The notes: generated from the sequence alone by a model not told the origin. Positions 1 through 9,886 are shown, numbered from the stretch's first letter. The stretch is 64,000 nt of DNA from OMIW01 sp044235645 (GCA_044235645.1 JBIIHQ010000006.1:100382-164381); one strand, 5' to 3'. A program made the numbers and translations.

Positions 1-1
1 A

Positions 2-496
2 GAGGAGAAGAACCAGAGGCAATCATCAGAGAATCAGCAGCGGGAGAGTGGCTCAAATGGGGAGAGCTCGCCCACCGATCGCTCTGCTCATGAACCAAGC
101 GATTCCGATCCTGGAAGCTCAGAGACACCAGCGAACGCCCCAAAGACAGGCGATGACGAACACCGAACGGGTGATAATACCGGTCGCGAACAACCAGAAC
201 GGACAGCCCCACCTTCTTCGGGGGTGGCCAACGATCCTGCCGAGGGAAACGATTCCACGAGCGGACATTCAACCCCGATACCGTCCCCCGCCCAATCAAC
301 CACCCAACAGACGGACACAAACAATAAGACCACCCGCACCTCGGCGGGCTCGTCAGTGAAGGGCGGCACCGAAGCCCACGATCACCTCCCCGCCGCCCAA
401 GCCCGCGATTGGCTCAATTCCCTCCCCGAAGCACCAGTCCTCCTCCGACGCTACTACGACCCCTTATCAGAACAGCGGACCGGACAGTCGTGGTAA
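2..496 (+). CDS. 3' end of a Bat-operon VWA/TPR protein (BatB/BatC type), partial
   Basis: The frame is open from the left edge of the window and stops at TAA 494-496, so only the last 164 codons are present. Most of it is a low-complexity Ser/Gln/Glu/Pro/Asp-rich linker. The last 35 residues contain AQARDWLNSLPEAPVLLRRYY, which fits the conserved ending (A-x-x-W-L-x-x-L...LLRR) of the VWA/TPR proteins in the Bacteroides aerotolerance (bat) operon. The next gene is batD, which supports this. In characterised bat operons these membrane proteins act with a MoxR ATPase in the cell envelope; their mechanism is poorly known. The VWA and TPR parts lie outside the window, so BatB versus BatC cannot be decided. 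Confidence 0.7.
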   Translation, partial: EEKNQRQSSENQQRESGSNGESSPTDRSAHEPSDSDPGSSETPANAPKTGDDEHRTGDNTGREQPERTAPPSSGVANDPAEGNDSTSGHSTPIPSPAQSTTQQTDTNNKTTRTSAGSSVKGGTEAHDHLPAAQARDWLNSLPEAPVLLRRYYDPLSEQRTGQSW

Positions 497-661
497 CTAA
501 GCCCCCGCTGGTGGGTGGTATGAGAGACCTCCGAGAGCAACATCCCTCCCCTTAGCATCCTCCCTCGAGAAATCCCCTCACCGCCCGAGCCCGTATTCCC
601 CGAACAGTCCTCTCCGCGTACAATCCCAGAACGCGGTGAACCTTCTGGATCTTCTTTTGCC

Positions 662-2530
662 ATGGCAGCGGACCTCCCGACCTCCTTGCTCCCCGGTCAT
701 TCTCGACCCGTCTTTCCCCGTGGCGTCGGTCGGTATCTTGTCCTGATCCTCGCCATCCTGTTTGCTCCTCTTGTCAGTGCGGAATCACTGACGACGCAGG
801 TTTCCCCTCGAGCGGGGACCATCGATGACACCTTTACCCTCACGATTACGGTTCGTGGCAGAGGAGAGCCGACGATTTCCTCAACTCCAGATTCGCCCGA
901 TTTTGCGATTCGGTTTATCGGCCCACAAACTGCCATCCAGATTATCAACGGAGTCTTCCAGCAAGAGACCTCTTTGCTGTTCGAAATCACCCCACGGCGG
1001 GTGGGAACCTTGACCGTGCCATCTCTGGAAATATCGATCGAAGGGTCTCGTCAGAAGAGCGAACCCCTCACCGTCACCGTCACCGCTGCTGACCCCTCGA
1101 CGAAGAGTGACGATACAATCATCCTTGAGCAATCAATCTCTTCACGCACGCCTTTTCGGGGTGAACAGGTCCAATACCAGCTCACCTTTTTGACACAACT
1201 TCCGATAGCTGAGCTCGCCATTCCCGACCTCACGTTCGATCAATTCTGGTCGATTCAACCAAACGAAAATACCGCCGAATCAACGGTCCGTCGCGGGGGG
1301 AAAAGCTATCGTTCTGTCGCGGTTCGTCGAATCCTATTTCCCCTCACCTCGGGGGAGATTACCCTTCCTGAGCTCACGATTAATCCCAAAGTTTTTGAGA
1401 GGGGTTCGCGGGCTCCTTTCCCTCCGGGAGCGATTGATCCATTTGATATCTTCGCAAACTCTCGCCACCTTTTTGGCGCTCCCCAACGAACGCGACGACG
1501 CACCGTCAGTGCGCAGCCTCTCCCCCTTTCGGTAGCCCCTCTCCCCCCCGCTCCAGCCGATATTCCCCTCTGGGACTCCAACCAGCCCCTTGTCGGACCG
1601 ACCAGTATCACGGCAACGTACGACGACATACCGATCGACAGTGGACAGGGAAAAACGATTACCCTCACCCTCACGAGCGAGGGAAATATCTCCTCGTGGA
1701 AGCGTCCACTCATTCAATCGAACTCGTCCTTCCGCGTGTACGAAGAAGCGGGTCAGACGGCGACCGTTCTTCACGGAGACAAACTTGTCACTCAGAGAAC
1801 GATTCCTCTTACTATCGTACCCCTTTCCGGAGGAATCGTTACCATTCCTCCGGTCTCGATATCGTTCTTTGATCCTGCAACCACGAGTTATCAGGTTACC
1901 ACCTCTCAACCGATTACTTTTGAAGTTCACGGGAGGAGAGAGCTGCCAACTCCTCCGCCATCATCCACGAGCCAACCAACACCGCAACCCTCCCTGGCAC
2001 ATGAGACCCTACAACCAACCTCAGTTCCCGTACCAACCGAGGCTCCTGCAGACCGTTATTCCCCTCCCTCCTCATCTATCTCGGATCTTTTCCGTCATCT
2101 GGGGTTACCCCTCGCTCTCTTTCTTGCGACGGCATCGCTCTGCGGGATAGCCCTCCTTCTATTCACAACCATCCGAATTCGACGCAATCGTCCCCGTTCC
2201 GTCGCAGCAACCAAGGCGGAGATCGCGTCATGCCAAACCATTAACGAACTCTCCTTCACATTCGGACGGATCCTCACCGCTCTCGTGCAAAACGGAATGG
2301 CCCCTCCGAGTGGTGAGAGCCTCAAAGCCCTTGTACGAACAACAATTCATGACCCTGGTCTTCAATTTGACCTACTGACGCTCATCGACGATATCAATAC
2401 CGCTCGCTTCTCCCGCGCAGAGCCACACGAGAGAGAGATTGTACTTATGCGGGATCGTGCGCTTGCATTGGTGGAGCGAGTTTCTCGGTTCTCTGTTCGT
2501 GAGGACGACGACCAAAACGGCTATCTATAA
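662..2530 (+). CDS. batD: BatD-like oxygen-tolerance protein
   Basis: A 622-aa envelope protein. An N-terminal signal segment (residues about 24-40, LVLILAILFAPLVSA) is followed by a long beta-rich periplasmic region typical of BatD: 'VSPRAGTIDDTFTLTITVRG' at about 47-66, then several Ig-like segments. A Pro/Ser/Thr-rich linker (about 430-470) precedes one transmembrane helix (about 478-500), and a basic cytoplasmic tail of about 115 residues ends the protein. It lies 165 bp downstream of the partial Bat VWA/TPR gene on the same strand, as expected for batABCD. Bat proteins are linked to aerotolerance or envelope stress in Bacteroides, Francisella and Leptospira; the biochemical role is not established. 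The length is in the family range. Confidence 0.85.
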   Translation: MAADLPTSLLPGHSRPVFPRGVGRYLVLILAILFAPLVSAESLTTQVSPRAGTIDDTFTLTITVRGRGEPTISSTPDSPDFAIRFIGPQTAIQIINGVFQQETSLLFEITPRRVGTLTVPSLEISIEGSRQKSEPLTVTVTAADPSTKSDDTIILEQSISSRTPFRGEQVQYQLTFLTQLPIAELAIPDLTFDQFWSIQPNENTAESTVRRGGKSYRSVAVRRILFPLTSGEITLPELTINPKVFERGSRAPFPPGAIDPFDIFANSRHLFGAPQRTRRRTVSAQPLPLSVAPLPPAPADIPLWDSNQPLVGPTSITATYDDIPIDSGQGKTITLTLTSEGNISSWKRPLIQSNSSFRVYEEAGQTATVLHGDKLVTQRTIPLTIVPLSGGIVTIPPVSISFFDPATTSYQVTTSQPITFEVHGRRELPTPPPSSTSQPTPQPSLAHETLQPTSVPVPTEAPADRYSPPSSSISDLFRHLGLPLALFLATASLCGIALLLFTTIRIRRNRPRSVAATKAEIASCQTINELSFTFGRILTALVQNGMAPPSGESLKALVRTTIHDPGLQFDLLTLIDDINTARFSRAEPHEREIVLMRDRALALVERVSRFSVREDDDQNGYL

Positions 2531-2538
2531 TTTACCGA

Positions 2539-2567
2539 TTGACGATCTCGGTCACCGAACCTAATAC
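2539..2567 (+). promoter_or_regulatory. sigma-70-type promoter upstream of the small orphan gene
   Basis: TTGACG at 2539-2544 and TAATAC at 2562-2567 are separated by exactly 17 bp, a near-consensus vegetative promoter. The predicted start is about 2574, just after batD, which leaves about 200 nt of leader before the gene at 2777. Confidence 0.6.
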
Positions 2568-2576
2568 TCACTAAAC

Positions 2577-2651
2577 ATGAGCAGGCGAAGACAGCATAGA
2601 AGACGCGCCGTTGAAGTGAGTCGCCTGGTAGTTGGCAGTCCCTCTTCGTAA
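2577..2651 (+). CDS. possible 24-codon leaderless small ORF
   Basis: ATG at 2577 lies about 3 nt after the predicted transcription start of the promoter at 2539-2567, so the ORF would be nearly leaderless. It encodes 24 residues, strongly basic at the N-terminus (MSRRRQHRRRAVEV), and ends at TAA 2649-2651. The same stretch has an inverted repeat (AGGCGA 2582-2587 / TCGCCT 2624-2629), so a small RNA or structured leader is equally possible. No homology is recognised. Confidence 0.2.
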   Translation: MSRRRQHRRRAVEVSRLVVGSPSS

Positions 2652-2776
2652 TCCGTACAAATCGATTTTTCCTCTTATTCTATCTCACAGACATCTTCTG
2701 CCACGCACTCTCACAACCTCTCGCAGTAACGGAGGTCCGGTGCCCACAGACTCCGAACTATTCCGAGAGCGTCATC

Positions 2777-3094
2777 ATGATATCCCAAAACAATCGAGAT
2801 ACATTTCTTGATATCCTCCAAAAAATATCGCTCGGGCGGGAGGTTTCACTAGGGGAGATGAAATTCGTCCAAAAAATAGCTGGACAGTCGACCGAGATGA
2901 AAAACTTACTCACTCGGGCCCGTCGTCAAGCGATCCAAGGTAAGGGGGAGAAGGGCTCTCTCGACGAATTCCTCGACCAGCTCAATTTCGGAGAACCAGA
3001 CCCAAGCACTCACATCACCCGAGAAAGCTCAATCGATGATCTCGCAAACTTTTTCATGCGAGGCGCACCAGAGGACTGGAGACAAACTGACTAA
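2777..3094 (+). CDS. small hypothetical protein
   Basis: A 105-aa hydrophilic, mostly helical acidic protein without signal peptide or membrane segment, so cytoplasmic. No family recognised. It is expressed from its own promoter (2539-2567) after a long leader and is convergent with the pyrimidine operon. An AT-rich hairpin (CATTTC 3117-3122 / GAAATG 3126-3131) and a T-run at 3143-3148 follow the stop, but they are too far apart for a convincing terminator. A GGAGGT at about 2731 sits in front of an out-of-frame GTG ORF of 23 codons that overlaps the start, which could couple translation. No function can be assigned. Confidence 0.6.
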   Translation: MISQNNRDTFLDILQKISLGREVSLGEMKFVQKIAGQSTEMKNLLTRARRQAIQGKGEKGSLDEFLDQLNFGEPDPSTHITRESSIDDLANFFMRGAPEDWRQTD

Positions 3095-3186
3095 AGCGAT
3101 CATCTTAATTGGGATGCATTTCGATGAAATGTAACGAGGTGATTTTTTGGTCTGCTGCATCCGGCGGAGCCGTATCAGCACCCCCG

Positions 3187-6100
3187 TTATCCTAATCGCG
3201 CATGGTACTCCTGCAAGCTTACCACTGTCCGCTCGTGCGGTACCCGAAGGAGCGCTATCGCTTCTGCCGCTGCCGCGACCGCTGCAACCGTGGTAAATAT
3301 CGGTATCCGAAGTTCATTTGCAACGAGTCGAATTGAGCGAGAATCTAGGAAGGTCCCGTGTCCTTCTGGCGTATTAATGACAAGCGATATCTTTCCCGAG
3401 CCGAGAAGATCAATCACGTGAGGCGAACCCTCACGAACCTTCTGGATAGTTGAGACGGCAACTCCATGCGATGTCAAAAAGGCGGCAGTGCCCGCGGTCG
3501 CGTAAAGCGAGAAACCGAGCTCAGAGAGCCGACGTGCTACCGCTACCACCTCTTCCTTATCCCCATCATTCACACTGACAAAAGCACCCCCCGAGAGCGG
3601 AAGCTGCACACCTCCAGCAAGCTCCGCACGGGCGTACCCCCCCGCAAAGCTTGTATCAATACCCATGACCTCCCCAGTCGAACGCATCTCTGGCCCCAGC
3701 AGCGGATCAAAACCTCGAAACTTCGAGAAGGGAAATACGCATGCCTTAATGGAATAATAGGGAGGATTTTTTGGTCCACTCCCCAAAAGAGCATCGATTC
3801 CCAGCTCTTCAAAGCTTCTCCCCGCCATGACGCGCGCCGCTACCTTCGCCCACGGTATCCCCGATGCTTTACTCACAAACGGCACCGTGCGTGACGCCCG
3901 GGGATTTGCTTCGATGAGGTAGATCTCCTTTCCTCCCTGAACCGCAAACTGAACATTCAGAAGCCCGCGCACCTCAAGCGATTCCGCAAGCAGGCACGCC
4001 TGTCGTTTGAGTTCGGCAACAACCGGATCAGAGAGAGTATGCGGCGGCATGCAACATGAAGAATCACCCGAGTGCACCCCCGCCCGCTCAACATGCTCCA
4101 TCACCCCCGCCACCAGAGAGGTAGTACCATCTCGGATCGCATCAACATCAACTTCTATGGCGTTGGTCAGGTACCGGTCGAGGAGCACTGGACGATCGTG
4201 GGATACCGAAACGCTCTCCTGCATATACGATCGAAGCTCCCCCTCGGTCGTTACAACCCGCATCGCTCGGCCCCCCAACACAAAGGAAGGGCGGATCATC
4301 AGGGGAAAGCCAATCGCACGTGCTGCGGCAACTGCCTCATCAACCGAGCGGGCGAGTGCTCCCTCCGGCTGTCGCAATCCGAGCTTTCTTACCAACGCAG
4401 AAAACCTCTCCCGATCTTCTGCGATATCTATCGCCTCGACTGAAGTACCGATAATCGGCACACCAGCAGCCGCGAGTTCAGCGGCCAATTTCAATGGTGT
4501 CTGCCCTCCAAACTGGATAATCACTCCGTGGGGGCGTTCCCGTTCTACTATTGCGAGCACCGATTCAAGCGTCAACGGCTCGAAGTAGAGCCGATCGCTG
4601 ATATCATAATCGGTCGATACGGTCTCTGGATTACAGTTGACCATAATCGCTTCGTATCCATCATCCCGCAACGCCTGAACAGCGTGAACACAACAGTAGT
4701 CGAATTCAATCCCCTGCCCGATTCGATTTGGACCAGAGCCAAGAATCATAATTTTTCGGCGATCGGTCGGAGGGGCATCGTTGTGGTCGTCGTAGTTTGC
4801 GTAGAGGTATGGAGTGAATGCCTCAAACTCAGCGGCACAAGTATCAACGGATTTGAACGAAGGGAGCACCCCGATTGTCTGACGTCGTTCGCGCACCTCT
4901 GCCTCGTGACACCCGAGGAGCGCGCCCAGCCGCGCATCCGAGAATCCCCGTTGCTTGAGGGATCGCAACTCATCACCCTCGATGGAGGAGAGCGAACGCC
5001 CTCGGAGCCCCTCCTCCTCCTCAATAATCGATTGGATCGTGCTCAGGAACCACGGGTCGATTCCCGTCGTTTTGTTCAGCGCAGCGACCGAATTCCCCGC
5101 TCGTAGCGCCTCTCCGAGATACCAAAGACGTTCGGCGCGGGGCAATCGACACTCCTCAAGCACCTCATCGCGTCCCAAATCACGTGCCCATTTTTCCCGA
5201 TCAAAACCAGCACTTCCCAGCTCCATCGAACAGATCGCCTTCTGCAACCCCTCAGAAAATGTTCGTCCAAACGATAGAACCTCGCCCACTGATTTCATCT
5301 GTGTCCCGAGGGTCGTTTCAGCAAGAGGGAACTTTTCGAAGTTAAATCGGGGTATTTTGACGACGACGTAATCGATCGATGGTTCAAAACAGGCCGGTGT
5401 TTCTTTAGTAATGTCGTTGGTGATTTCATCCAGAGTATACCCCACCGCGAGCTTGGCCGCGATCTTCGCTATCGGAAAACCCGTTGCTTTTGAGGCAAGC
5501 GCCGAACTTCGAGATACCCTCGGATTCATCTCGATGACGATAATATCGCCCGTATTCGGATTGAGAGCGAACTGCACATTCGATCCGCCAGTTTCTACAC
5601 CAATCCTTCGGATGATCGCGATTGCCGCGTTTCTGAGAAGCTGGTACTCCTTATCAGTTAAGGTCTGTATGGGAGCCACAGTAATGGAATCGCCGGTGTG
5701 TACCCCCATTGGATCGAAGTTTTCGATCGCGCACACGATCACTACGTTATCCTTGAGGTCCCGCATTACCTCAAGCTCTATCTCTTTCCAACCGATCAGC
5801 GATTGCTCGATCAGAACCTCTCGATTTGGACTAGCGGAGAGAGCCTGCGAGACCTTCTGGATGAGCTCCTGCGGATGCTCAACGATTCCCCCACCAGTAC
5901 CACCAAGAGTCCGGGAGGGGCGAAGGATGAGCGGATACCCGATCTTTTCAGCGATTACCTCGGCGTCTCGCACGGATCGGGCAACTCCCGATCGCGCTGA
6001 CGCAAGGCCAATCTCCTCCATGGCCTGCCGAAACAGCTCGCGATCCTCAGCCGTCTTGATCGCATCGACAGTTGCGCCGATGAGGGCACACCCATACCGC

Positions 6101-6426
6101 TCGAACACACCCCGTTCATCAAGCTCGAGTGCAACATTCAGCGCCGTTTGTCCTCCCATCGTCGGCAACACCGCATCTGGTCGCTCTTTCGCGATAATGC
6201 TCTCGACATAATCGGCGGTGATCGGCTCGATGTAGGTCACATCTGCAAATTCGGGGTCGGTCATGATCGTCGCAGGGTTTGAGTTGACGAGAATGACCCG
6301 AAATCCCTCCTCCTTGAGGGCCTTAATTGCCTGTGTGCCGGAATAGTCGAATTCACACGCCTGACCGATGACGATCGGGCCTGATCCGATAAGGAGTATC
6401 GACGAAATATCACTTCTTTTTGGCAT
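3187..6426 (-). CDS. carB: carbamoyl-phosphate synthase large subunit
   Basis: A 1079-aa ATP-grasp enzyme that makes carbamoyl phosphate from bicarbonate, ATP and ammonia channelled from CarA. Both homologous halves are present, each opening with a pre-ATP-grasp motif (ILLIGSGPIVIGQACEFDYSG near residue 10; IMILGSGPNRIGQGIEFDYC near 560) and each carrying the metal-binding acidic cluster (IVIEMNPRVSRSSALASKATG; IYLIEANPRASRTVPFVSKASG). The C-terminal about 140 residues form the MGS-like allosteric domain. Length is standard. It is the last gene of the pyr operon, 33 bp after carA, so it supplies both pyrimidine and arginine routes. Confidence 0.98.
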   Translation of the reverse strand: MPKRSDISSILLIGSGPIVIGQACEFDYSGTQAIKALKEEGFRVILVNSNPATIMTDPEFADVTYIEPITADYVESIIAKERPDAVLPTMGGQTALNVALELDERGVFERYGCALIGATVDAIKTAEDRELFRQAMEEIGLASARSGVARSVRDAEVIAEKIGYPLILRPSRTLGGTGGGIVEHPQELIQKVSQALSASPNREVLIEQSLIGWKEIELEVMRDLKDNVVIVCAIENFDPMGVHTGDSITVAPIQTLTDKEYQLLRNAAIAIIRRIGVETGGSNVQFALNPNTGDIIVIEMNPRVSRSSALASKATGFPIAKIAAKLAVGYTLDEITNDITKETPACFEPSIDYVVVKIPRFNFEKFPLAETTLGTQMKSVGEVLSFGRTFSEGLQKAICSMELGSAGFDREKWARDLGRDEVLEECRLPRAERLWYLGEALRAGNSVAALNKTTGIDPWFLSTIQSIIEEEEGLRGRSLSSIEGDELRSLKQRGFSDARLGALLGCHEAEVRERRQTIGVLPSFKSVDTCAAEFEAFTPYLYANYDDHNDAPPTDRRKIMILGSGPNRIGQGIEFDYCCVHAVQALRDDGYEAIMVNCNPETVSTDYDISDRLYFEPLTLESVLAIVERERPHGVIIQFGGQTPLKLAAELAAAGVPIIGTSVEAIDIAEDRERFSALVRKLGLRQPEGALARSVDEAVAAARAIGFPLMIRPSFVLGGRAMRVVTTEGELRSYMQESVSVSHDRPVLLDRYLTNAIEVDVDAIRDGTTSLVAGVMEHVERAGVHSGDSSCCMPPHTLSDPVVAELKRQACLLAESLEVRGLLNVQFAVQGGKEIYLIEANPRASRTVPFVSKASGIPWAKVAARVMAGRSFEELGIDALLGSGPKNPPYYSIKACVFPFSKFRGFDPLLGPEMRSTGEVMGIDTSFAGGYARAELAGGVQLPLSGGAFVSVNDGDKEEVVAVARRLSELGFSLYATAGTAAFLTSHGVAVSTIQKVREGSPHVIDLLGSGKISLVINTPEGHGTFLDSRSIRLVANELRIPIFTTVAAVAAAAEAIALLRVPHERTVVSLQEYHARLG

Positions 6427-6459
6427 AGCCGTTCCTTCGCTCCGATTCTTTATTCCAGC

Positions 6460-7617
6460 TCACGCATGAACCCGATCACCGACCACCGTCTGATAGAACC
6501 GCTCAAACAGATAGCGCGAGTCGTGCGGGCCGGGTGATGCTTCGGGGTGATATTGAACACTGAATGCACGGAGCTCCGGGACCACGAGCCCTTCAACCGT
6601 GCCATCATTTAGATTGACGTGGGACACCACCACGTTATTCGGGAGAGAACCCTGGTCGACCGCAAACCCATGATTCTGGACTGTTATCTCAACCTTCCCA
6701 GTCGCAATATCCTTCACCGGATGGTTCCCACCTCGGTGCCCAAACTTGAGCTTAAACGTCTTCCCTCCCACCGCCTGTCCAAGTATCTGATGTCCGAGAC
6801 AGATACCGAAAAACGGCACCGTACCAAGCAATGCCCGCGCCGGTTCGACCACGTAATCGAGCGTGGCGGGATCGCCCGGTCCGTTCGAGAGAAAAATCCC
6901 ATCAGGTCGGAGCGCCTTAATCGCATCGGCTGAGGTCGATGCAGGAACGACCGTCACCCGAAATCCCACATCAACGAGCAACCTCAGAATGTGGCGTTTA
7001 ATTCCACAATCCACCGCAACAACGTGCGGTCTGGTCACCAGCGATTCAAACGGCACTTCCTGAGTCCCTCGCGCAAGATCCCACGGGAGTTCATTCCACG
7101 CATACGGTTTTACACAGGTAACCGCCTTAACGTAATCCTTTCCCTCCATCGATCCGGCAGCCCGCGCCATCGACACCAGGTCGTCAACCGCGATTCGCTC
7201 CCCCGCAAAAAGCGCCCCCATCTGTGCGCCGTGGGAACGAAGGTGAGTGGTAACCGCTCGGGTATCGATCCCACCGATACCAGTCACCCCGGCATTCCGC
7301 AAATACTCACCGAGAGACCGTCGAGCCCGAAAGTTAGAGGTGATCGTGCTGACCTCGCGGACGACAACACCATCAACAAACACCCGCCCACTCTCAACAT
7401 CGTCATCGTTACACCCGACATTCCCGATATGCGGGTAGGTGAAGCACATAATCTGCCCCGCATAGCTCGGGTCAGTGAGAATCTCCTGATAGCCGTACAT
7501 CGAGGTATTAAAGACCACCTCTCCGACCGAGGGGCGAAGACTAGGCGCACCGAACCCGTATCCCCGAAAAACGGTGCCGTCCGCGAGGGCGAGCACTGCT
7601 GGTACCATACCTCTCAT
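6460..7617 (-). CDS. carA: carbamoyl-phosphate synthase small subunit (glutaminase)
   Basis: A 385-aa class I glutamine amidotransferase that hydrolyses glutamine and passes ammonia to CarB. The N-terminal CPSase_sm domain covers about 1-180. The GATase domain has the oxyanion region LSNGPGDP (243-250), nucleophile Cys273 in FFGICLGHQ, and the His-x-Glu pair in QYHPEASPGP. Its ATG overlaps the pyrC stop as ATGA (7614-7617), which implies translational coupling. An alternative in-frame ATG three codons in (7608) is possible. Confidence 0.97.
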   Translation of the reverse strand: MRGMVPAVLALADGTVFRGYGFGAPSLRPSVGEVVFNTSMYGYQEILTDPSYAGQIMCFTYPHIGNVGCNDDDVESGRVFVDGVVVREVSTITSNFRARRSLGEYLRNAGVTGIGGIDTRAVTTHLRSHGAQMGALFAGERIAVDDLVSMARAAGSMEGKDYVKAVTCVKPYAWNELPWDLARGTQEVPFESLVTRPHVVAVDCGIKRHILRLLVDVGFRVTVVPASTSADAIKALRPDGIFLSNGPGDPATLDYVVEPARALLGTVPFFGICLGHQILGQAVGGKTFKLKFGHRGGNHPVKDIATGKVEITVQNHGFAVDQGSLPNNVVVSHVNLNDGTVEGLVVPELRAFSVQYHPEASPGPHDSRYLFERFYQTVVGDRVHA

Positions 7618-8918
7618 ACGAGCCTCCCCTCACGAACCACCACCTTACCCGCGACCATCACAAGCTCCGCCATCCCCTGCATATCCGCATCAAGGAAAGG
7701 GGTATTCTTGCTCTTCGATGCAATCCGATCACTCGACAATGTCCAGATGCGATCGGGATTAATCACCGCGATATCAGCGGGAGCTCCCTTTATCAGTGTC
7801 CCGATTCCCGGCACCAGTCTTTCGAGCGAGAAGCACTTCGCAGCCTCCACGGTCATTGCGGCCACCGCTCGGGTTCTCGTCAGCACTCCATCACGGACAA
7901 GCCCGAGAATAATCGGCAAGGTCGTCTGCAATCCGAGAATACCAAAGGTAGCCCGAACAAACTCAACCCGCTTCGAATCAGGATCGTGAGGGGCGTGGTC
8001 TGACGCGATACAATCAATCGTCCCATCAGCAAGCCCCTCCCGGAGAGCCGCCACATCTTCTGCCTCTCGTAACGGGGGACTCATCTTGTAGGCAGTATCG
8101 TACAGACCCACCTTATCCTCGGTGAAAACAAGATGGTGCGGGGTCACCTCTCCCGTCACCCTCAATCCATCGCTCTTCGCACGCCGCAGCAATTCAACAC
8201 CCCGTGCGGTCGAAAGATGGCACAGGTGCACCCTTCCCCCCGTTAAACGAGCTAATTCAATATCTCGGGCTATCATGACATCTTCGGCAACCCGCGGCAT
8301 TCCCGGGATACCAAGCCGATACGAGAGGGGTGATTCGTTCATCGCCCCGCCGTGGCTGAGCTGCTTATCCTCCTCGTGGCACGAGATGATCCCATCATGC
8401 ATCCGCGCCCATTCGAGGGCACGTCTCATCAACCCAGAATCAGATATCGGCTCACCATCATCGGAGAACGCAACACATCCCGCCGCCGTCAGTTCAGAGA
8501 GAGGCGCAAGCTCAACCCCCGCCAAGCCGATTGAAACCGCACCAATAGGGTACACCCGCGCGCGCCCCGCTTCGGCCGCCTTGCCCCTGATGTAGCTCAC
8601 TACCTCAGCACTATCAGTGCGGGGGAGGGTATTCGGCATACAACACACCGTCGTAAAACCTCCCAACACCGCCGCAGCGGTTCCCGTGTCTATTGTTTCC
8701 TTCCACTCCTGTCCCGGCTCGCGCAGGTGGGTGTGAATATCGACCAGTCCCGGGAGAACCCACCGACCGCGTGCATCGATGATCTCATCATCCTTATTCG
8801 GAACGATTGACCCGTGCGGCGCGATAGCTTCGACCGTTCCCGACTCAATAAAGATGTCAAACGCCCCTTCGCCCACTCCACCTGGATCAACGACATATCC
8901 CCCAACAACCGCCTTCAT
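7614..8918 (-). CDS. pyrC: dihydroorotase (class I)
   Basis: A 434-aa zinc amidohydrolase that cyclises carbamoyl aspartate to dihydroorotate. The metal motif DIHTHLREPG (residues 60-69, His62 and His64) marks the class I enzyme. Other signatures are FSDDGEP, the CHEE segment, 'VHLCHLSTARGVELL', and the catalytic Asp in CIASDHAPH. The start overlaps the pyrB stop by 4 bp (ATGA, 8915-8918) and its own stop overlaps carA, so pyrB-pyrC-carA are tightly coupled. The intact catalytic residues indicate an active enzyme and not the inactive PyrC' partner seen in some lineages. Confidence 0.96.
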   Translation of the reverse strand: MKAVVGGYVVDPGGVGEGAFDIFIESGTVEAIAPHGSIVPNKDDEIIDARGRWVLPGLVDIHTHLREPGQEWKETIDTGTAAAVLGGFTTVCCMPNTLPRTDSAEVVSYIRGKAAEAGRARVYPIGAVSIGLAGVELAPLSELTAAGCVAFSDDGEPISDSGLMRRALEWARMHDGIISCHEEDKQLSHGGAMNESPLSYRLGIPGMPRVAEDVMIARDIELARLTGGRVHLCHLSTARGVELLRRAKSDGLRVTGEVTPHHLVFTEDKVGLYDTAYKMSPPLREAEDVAALREGLADGTIDCIASDHAPHDPDSKRVEFVRATFGILGLQTTLPIILGLVRDGVLTRTRAVAAMTVEAAKCFSLERLVPGIGTLIKGAPADIAVINPDRIWTLSSDRIASKSKNTPFLDADMQGMAELVMVAGKVVVREGRLV

Positions 8919-9886
8919 ATCGATCCCCCCTCACTACTCTCTGCCGCTCCTGCTCCTCTCGTGGCCGCGAGGGTGACAAGAATCGCCATCCGCATCGCCA
9001 GCCCGCTCTGCACCTGTAAGGTAACGAGAGAGCGCTCCCCATCTGCAACATCCGAATCAATCTCGACCCCCCGATTCATCGGCCCCGGATGCAGCACCAC
9101 TGCATCGGGAGCGTGAATCCGAAGTACCTTTTCCGACACTCCATAATGACGGGCATACTCCTCCAGCGACGGAATAAAAAACCGAGTCATCCGCTCTCGC
9201 TGCAACCGGAGACACATCACTACATCCGCTCCCGCAATCCCCTCTCCGAGCGAATGATGGACCGTCACGCGATTTCCAAAACACCGTGCATGCGCAAGAT
9301 CGGAGGGAACAAGGGTCGGCGGGCCAACAAGGCGTACCTTATTTCCGAGCAGGCTGAGCGCGAGAATATTGCTTCGCGCGACCCTCGAGTGCGCGACGTC
9401 GCCGACGATCGCAACCGTCTTTCCCACTGGAACCTCTCCGAAATGGCGCATCAGGGTCAAACAATCAAGAAGGGCTTGACTTGGGTGCTCGTGAGTACCA
9501 TCTCCCGCGTTGACGACACAGGTCGATGACAAATAGCGAGCAAGAAGATGCGGAGCGCCACTCGCTGAGTGCCGAACCACCAGAATATCGGGGGACATTG
9601 AAGCAAGCGTAATTGCGGTATCGAGCAGCGATTCCCCCTTTTTTGTCGAGCTCGCCGACTCGCTGATATTGACTACATCAGCAGAGAGCCGCTTACCCGC
9701 CAGTTCAAAACTGGTGCGAGTTCGGGTACTCGGCTCCATAAAGAGATTGATCACCGTCCGACCCCGTAACGTCGGAACCTTCTTAATCACCCGCTCCGAC
9801 ACCTCATGCATCGTCATCGCGTTGGTGAGCAGGGTGTGGATATCTTCCACCCGCATTCCCTCAATTCCGAGAAGGTGTGCCCTCAT
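8915..9886 (-). CDS. pyrB: aspartate carbamoyltransferase catalytic subunit
   Basis: A 323-aa ATCase that condenses carbamoyl phosphate with aspartate. The carbamoyl-phosphate motif EPSTRTRTSFE spans 51-61. Other signatures are the H-E-H-P-S-Q-A-L-L-D segment, a Gly-rich V-x-D-V-x-H-S-R-V-A-R-S motif, and HPGPMNRGVEID near the C-terminus, which binds aspartate. No pyrI is present, as is common where PyrB pairs with a dihydroorotase. It is 122 bp downstream of pyrR. Confidence 0.97.
   Translation of the reverse strand: MRAHLLGIEGMRVEDIHTLLTNAMTMHEVSERVIKKVPTLRGRTVINLFMEPSTRTRTSFELAGKRLSADVVNISESASSTKKGESLLDTAITLASMSPDILVVRHSASGAPHLLARYLSSTCVVNAGDGTHEHPSQALLDCLTLMRHFGEVPVGKTVAIVGDVAHSRVARSNILALSLLGNKVRLVGPPTLVPSDLAHARCFGNRVTVHHSLGEGIAGADVVMCLRLQRERMTRFFIPSLEEYARHYGVSEKVLRIHAPDAVVLHPGPMNRGVEIDSDVADGERSLVTLQVQSGLAMRMAILVTLAATRGAGAAESSEGGSI

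Noticed and set aside
1334..1930. 198-codon minus-strand frame opposite batD
   Set aside because: Arg/Gly/Ser-rich shadow without homology; batD is well supported.
5411..6211. Long open frame on the plus strand opposite carB
   Set aside because: It mirrors carB codon periodicity, has low-complexity Ser/Arg composition and no ribosome site; an antisense shadow of a certain gene.
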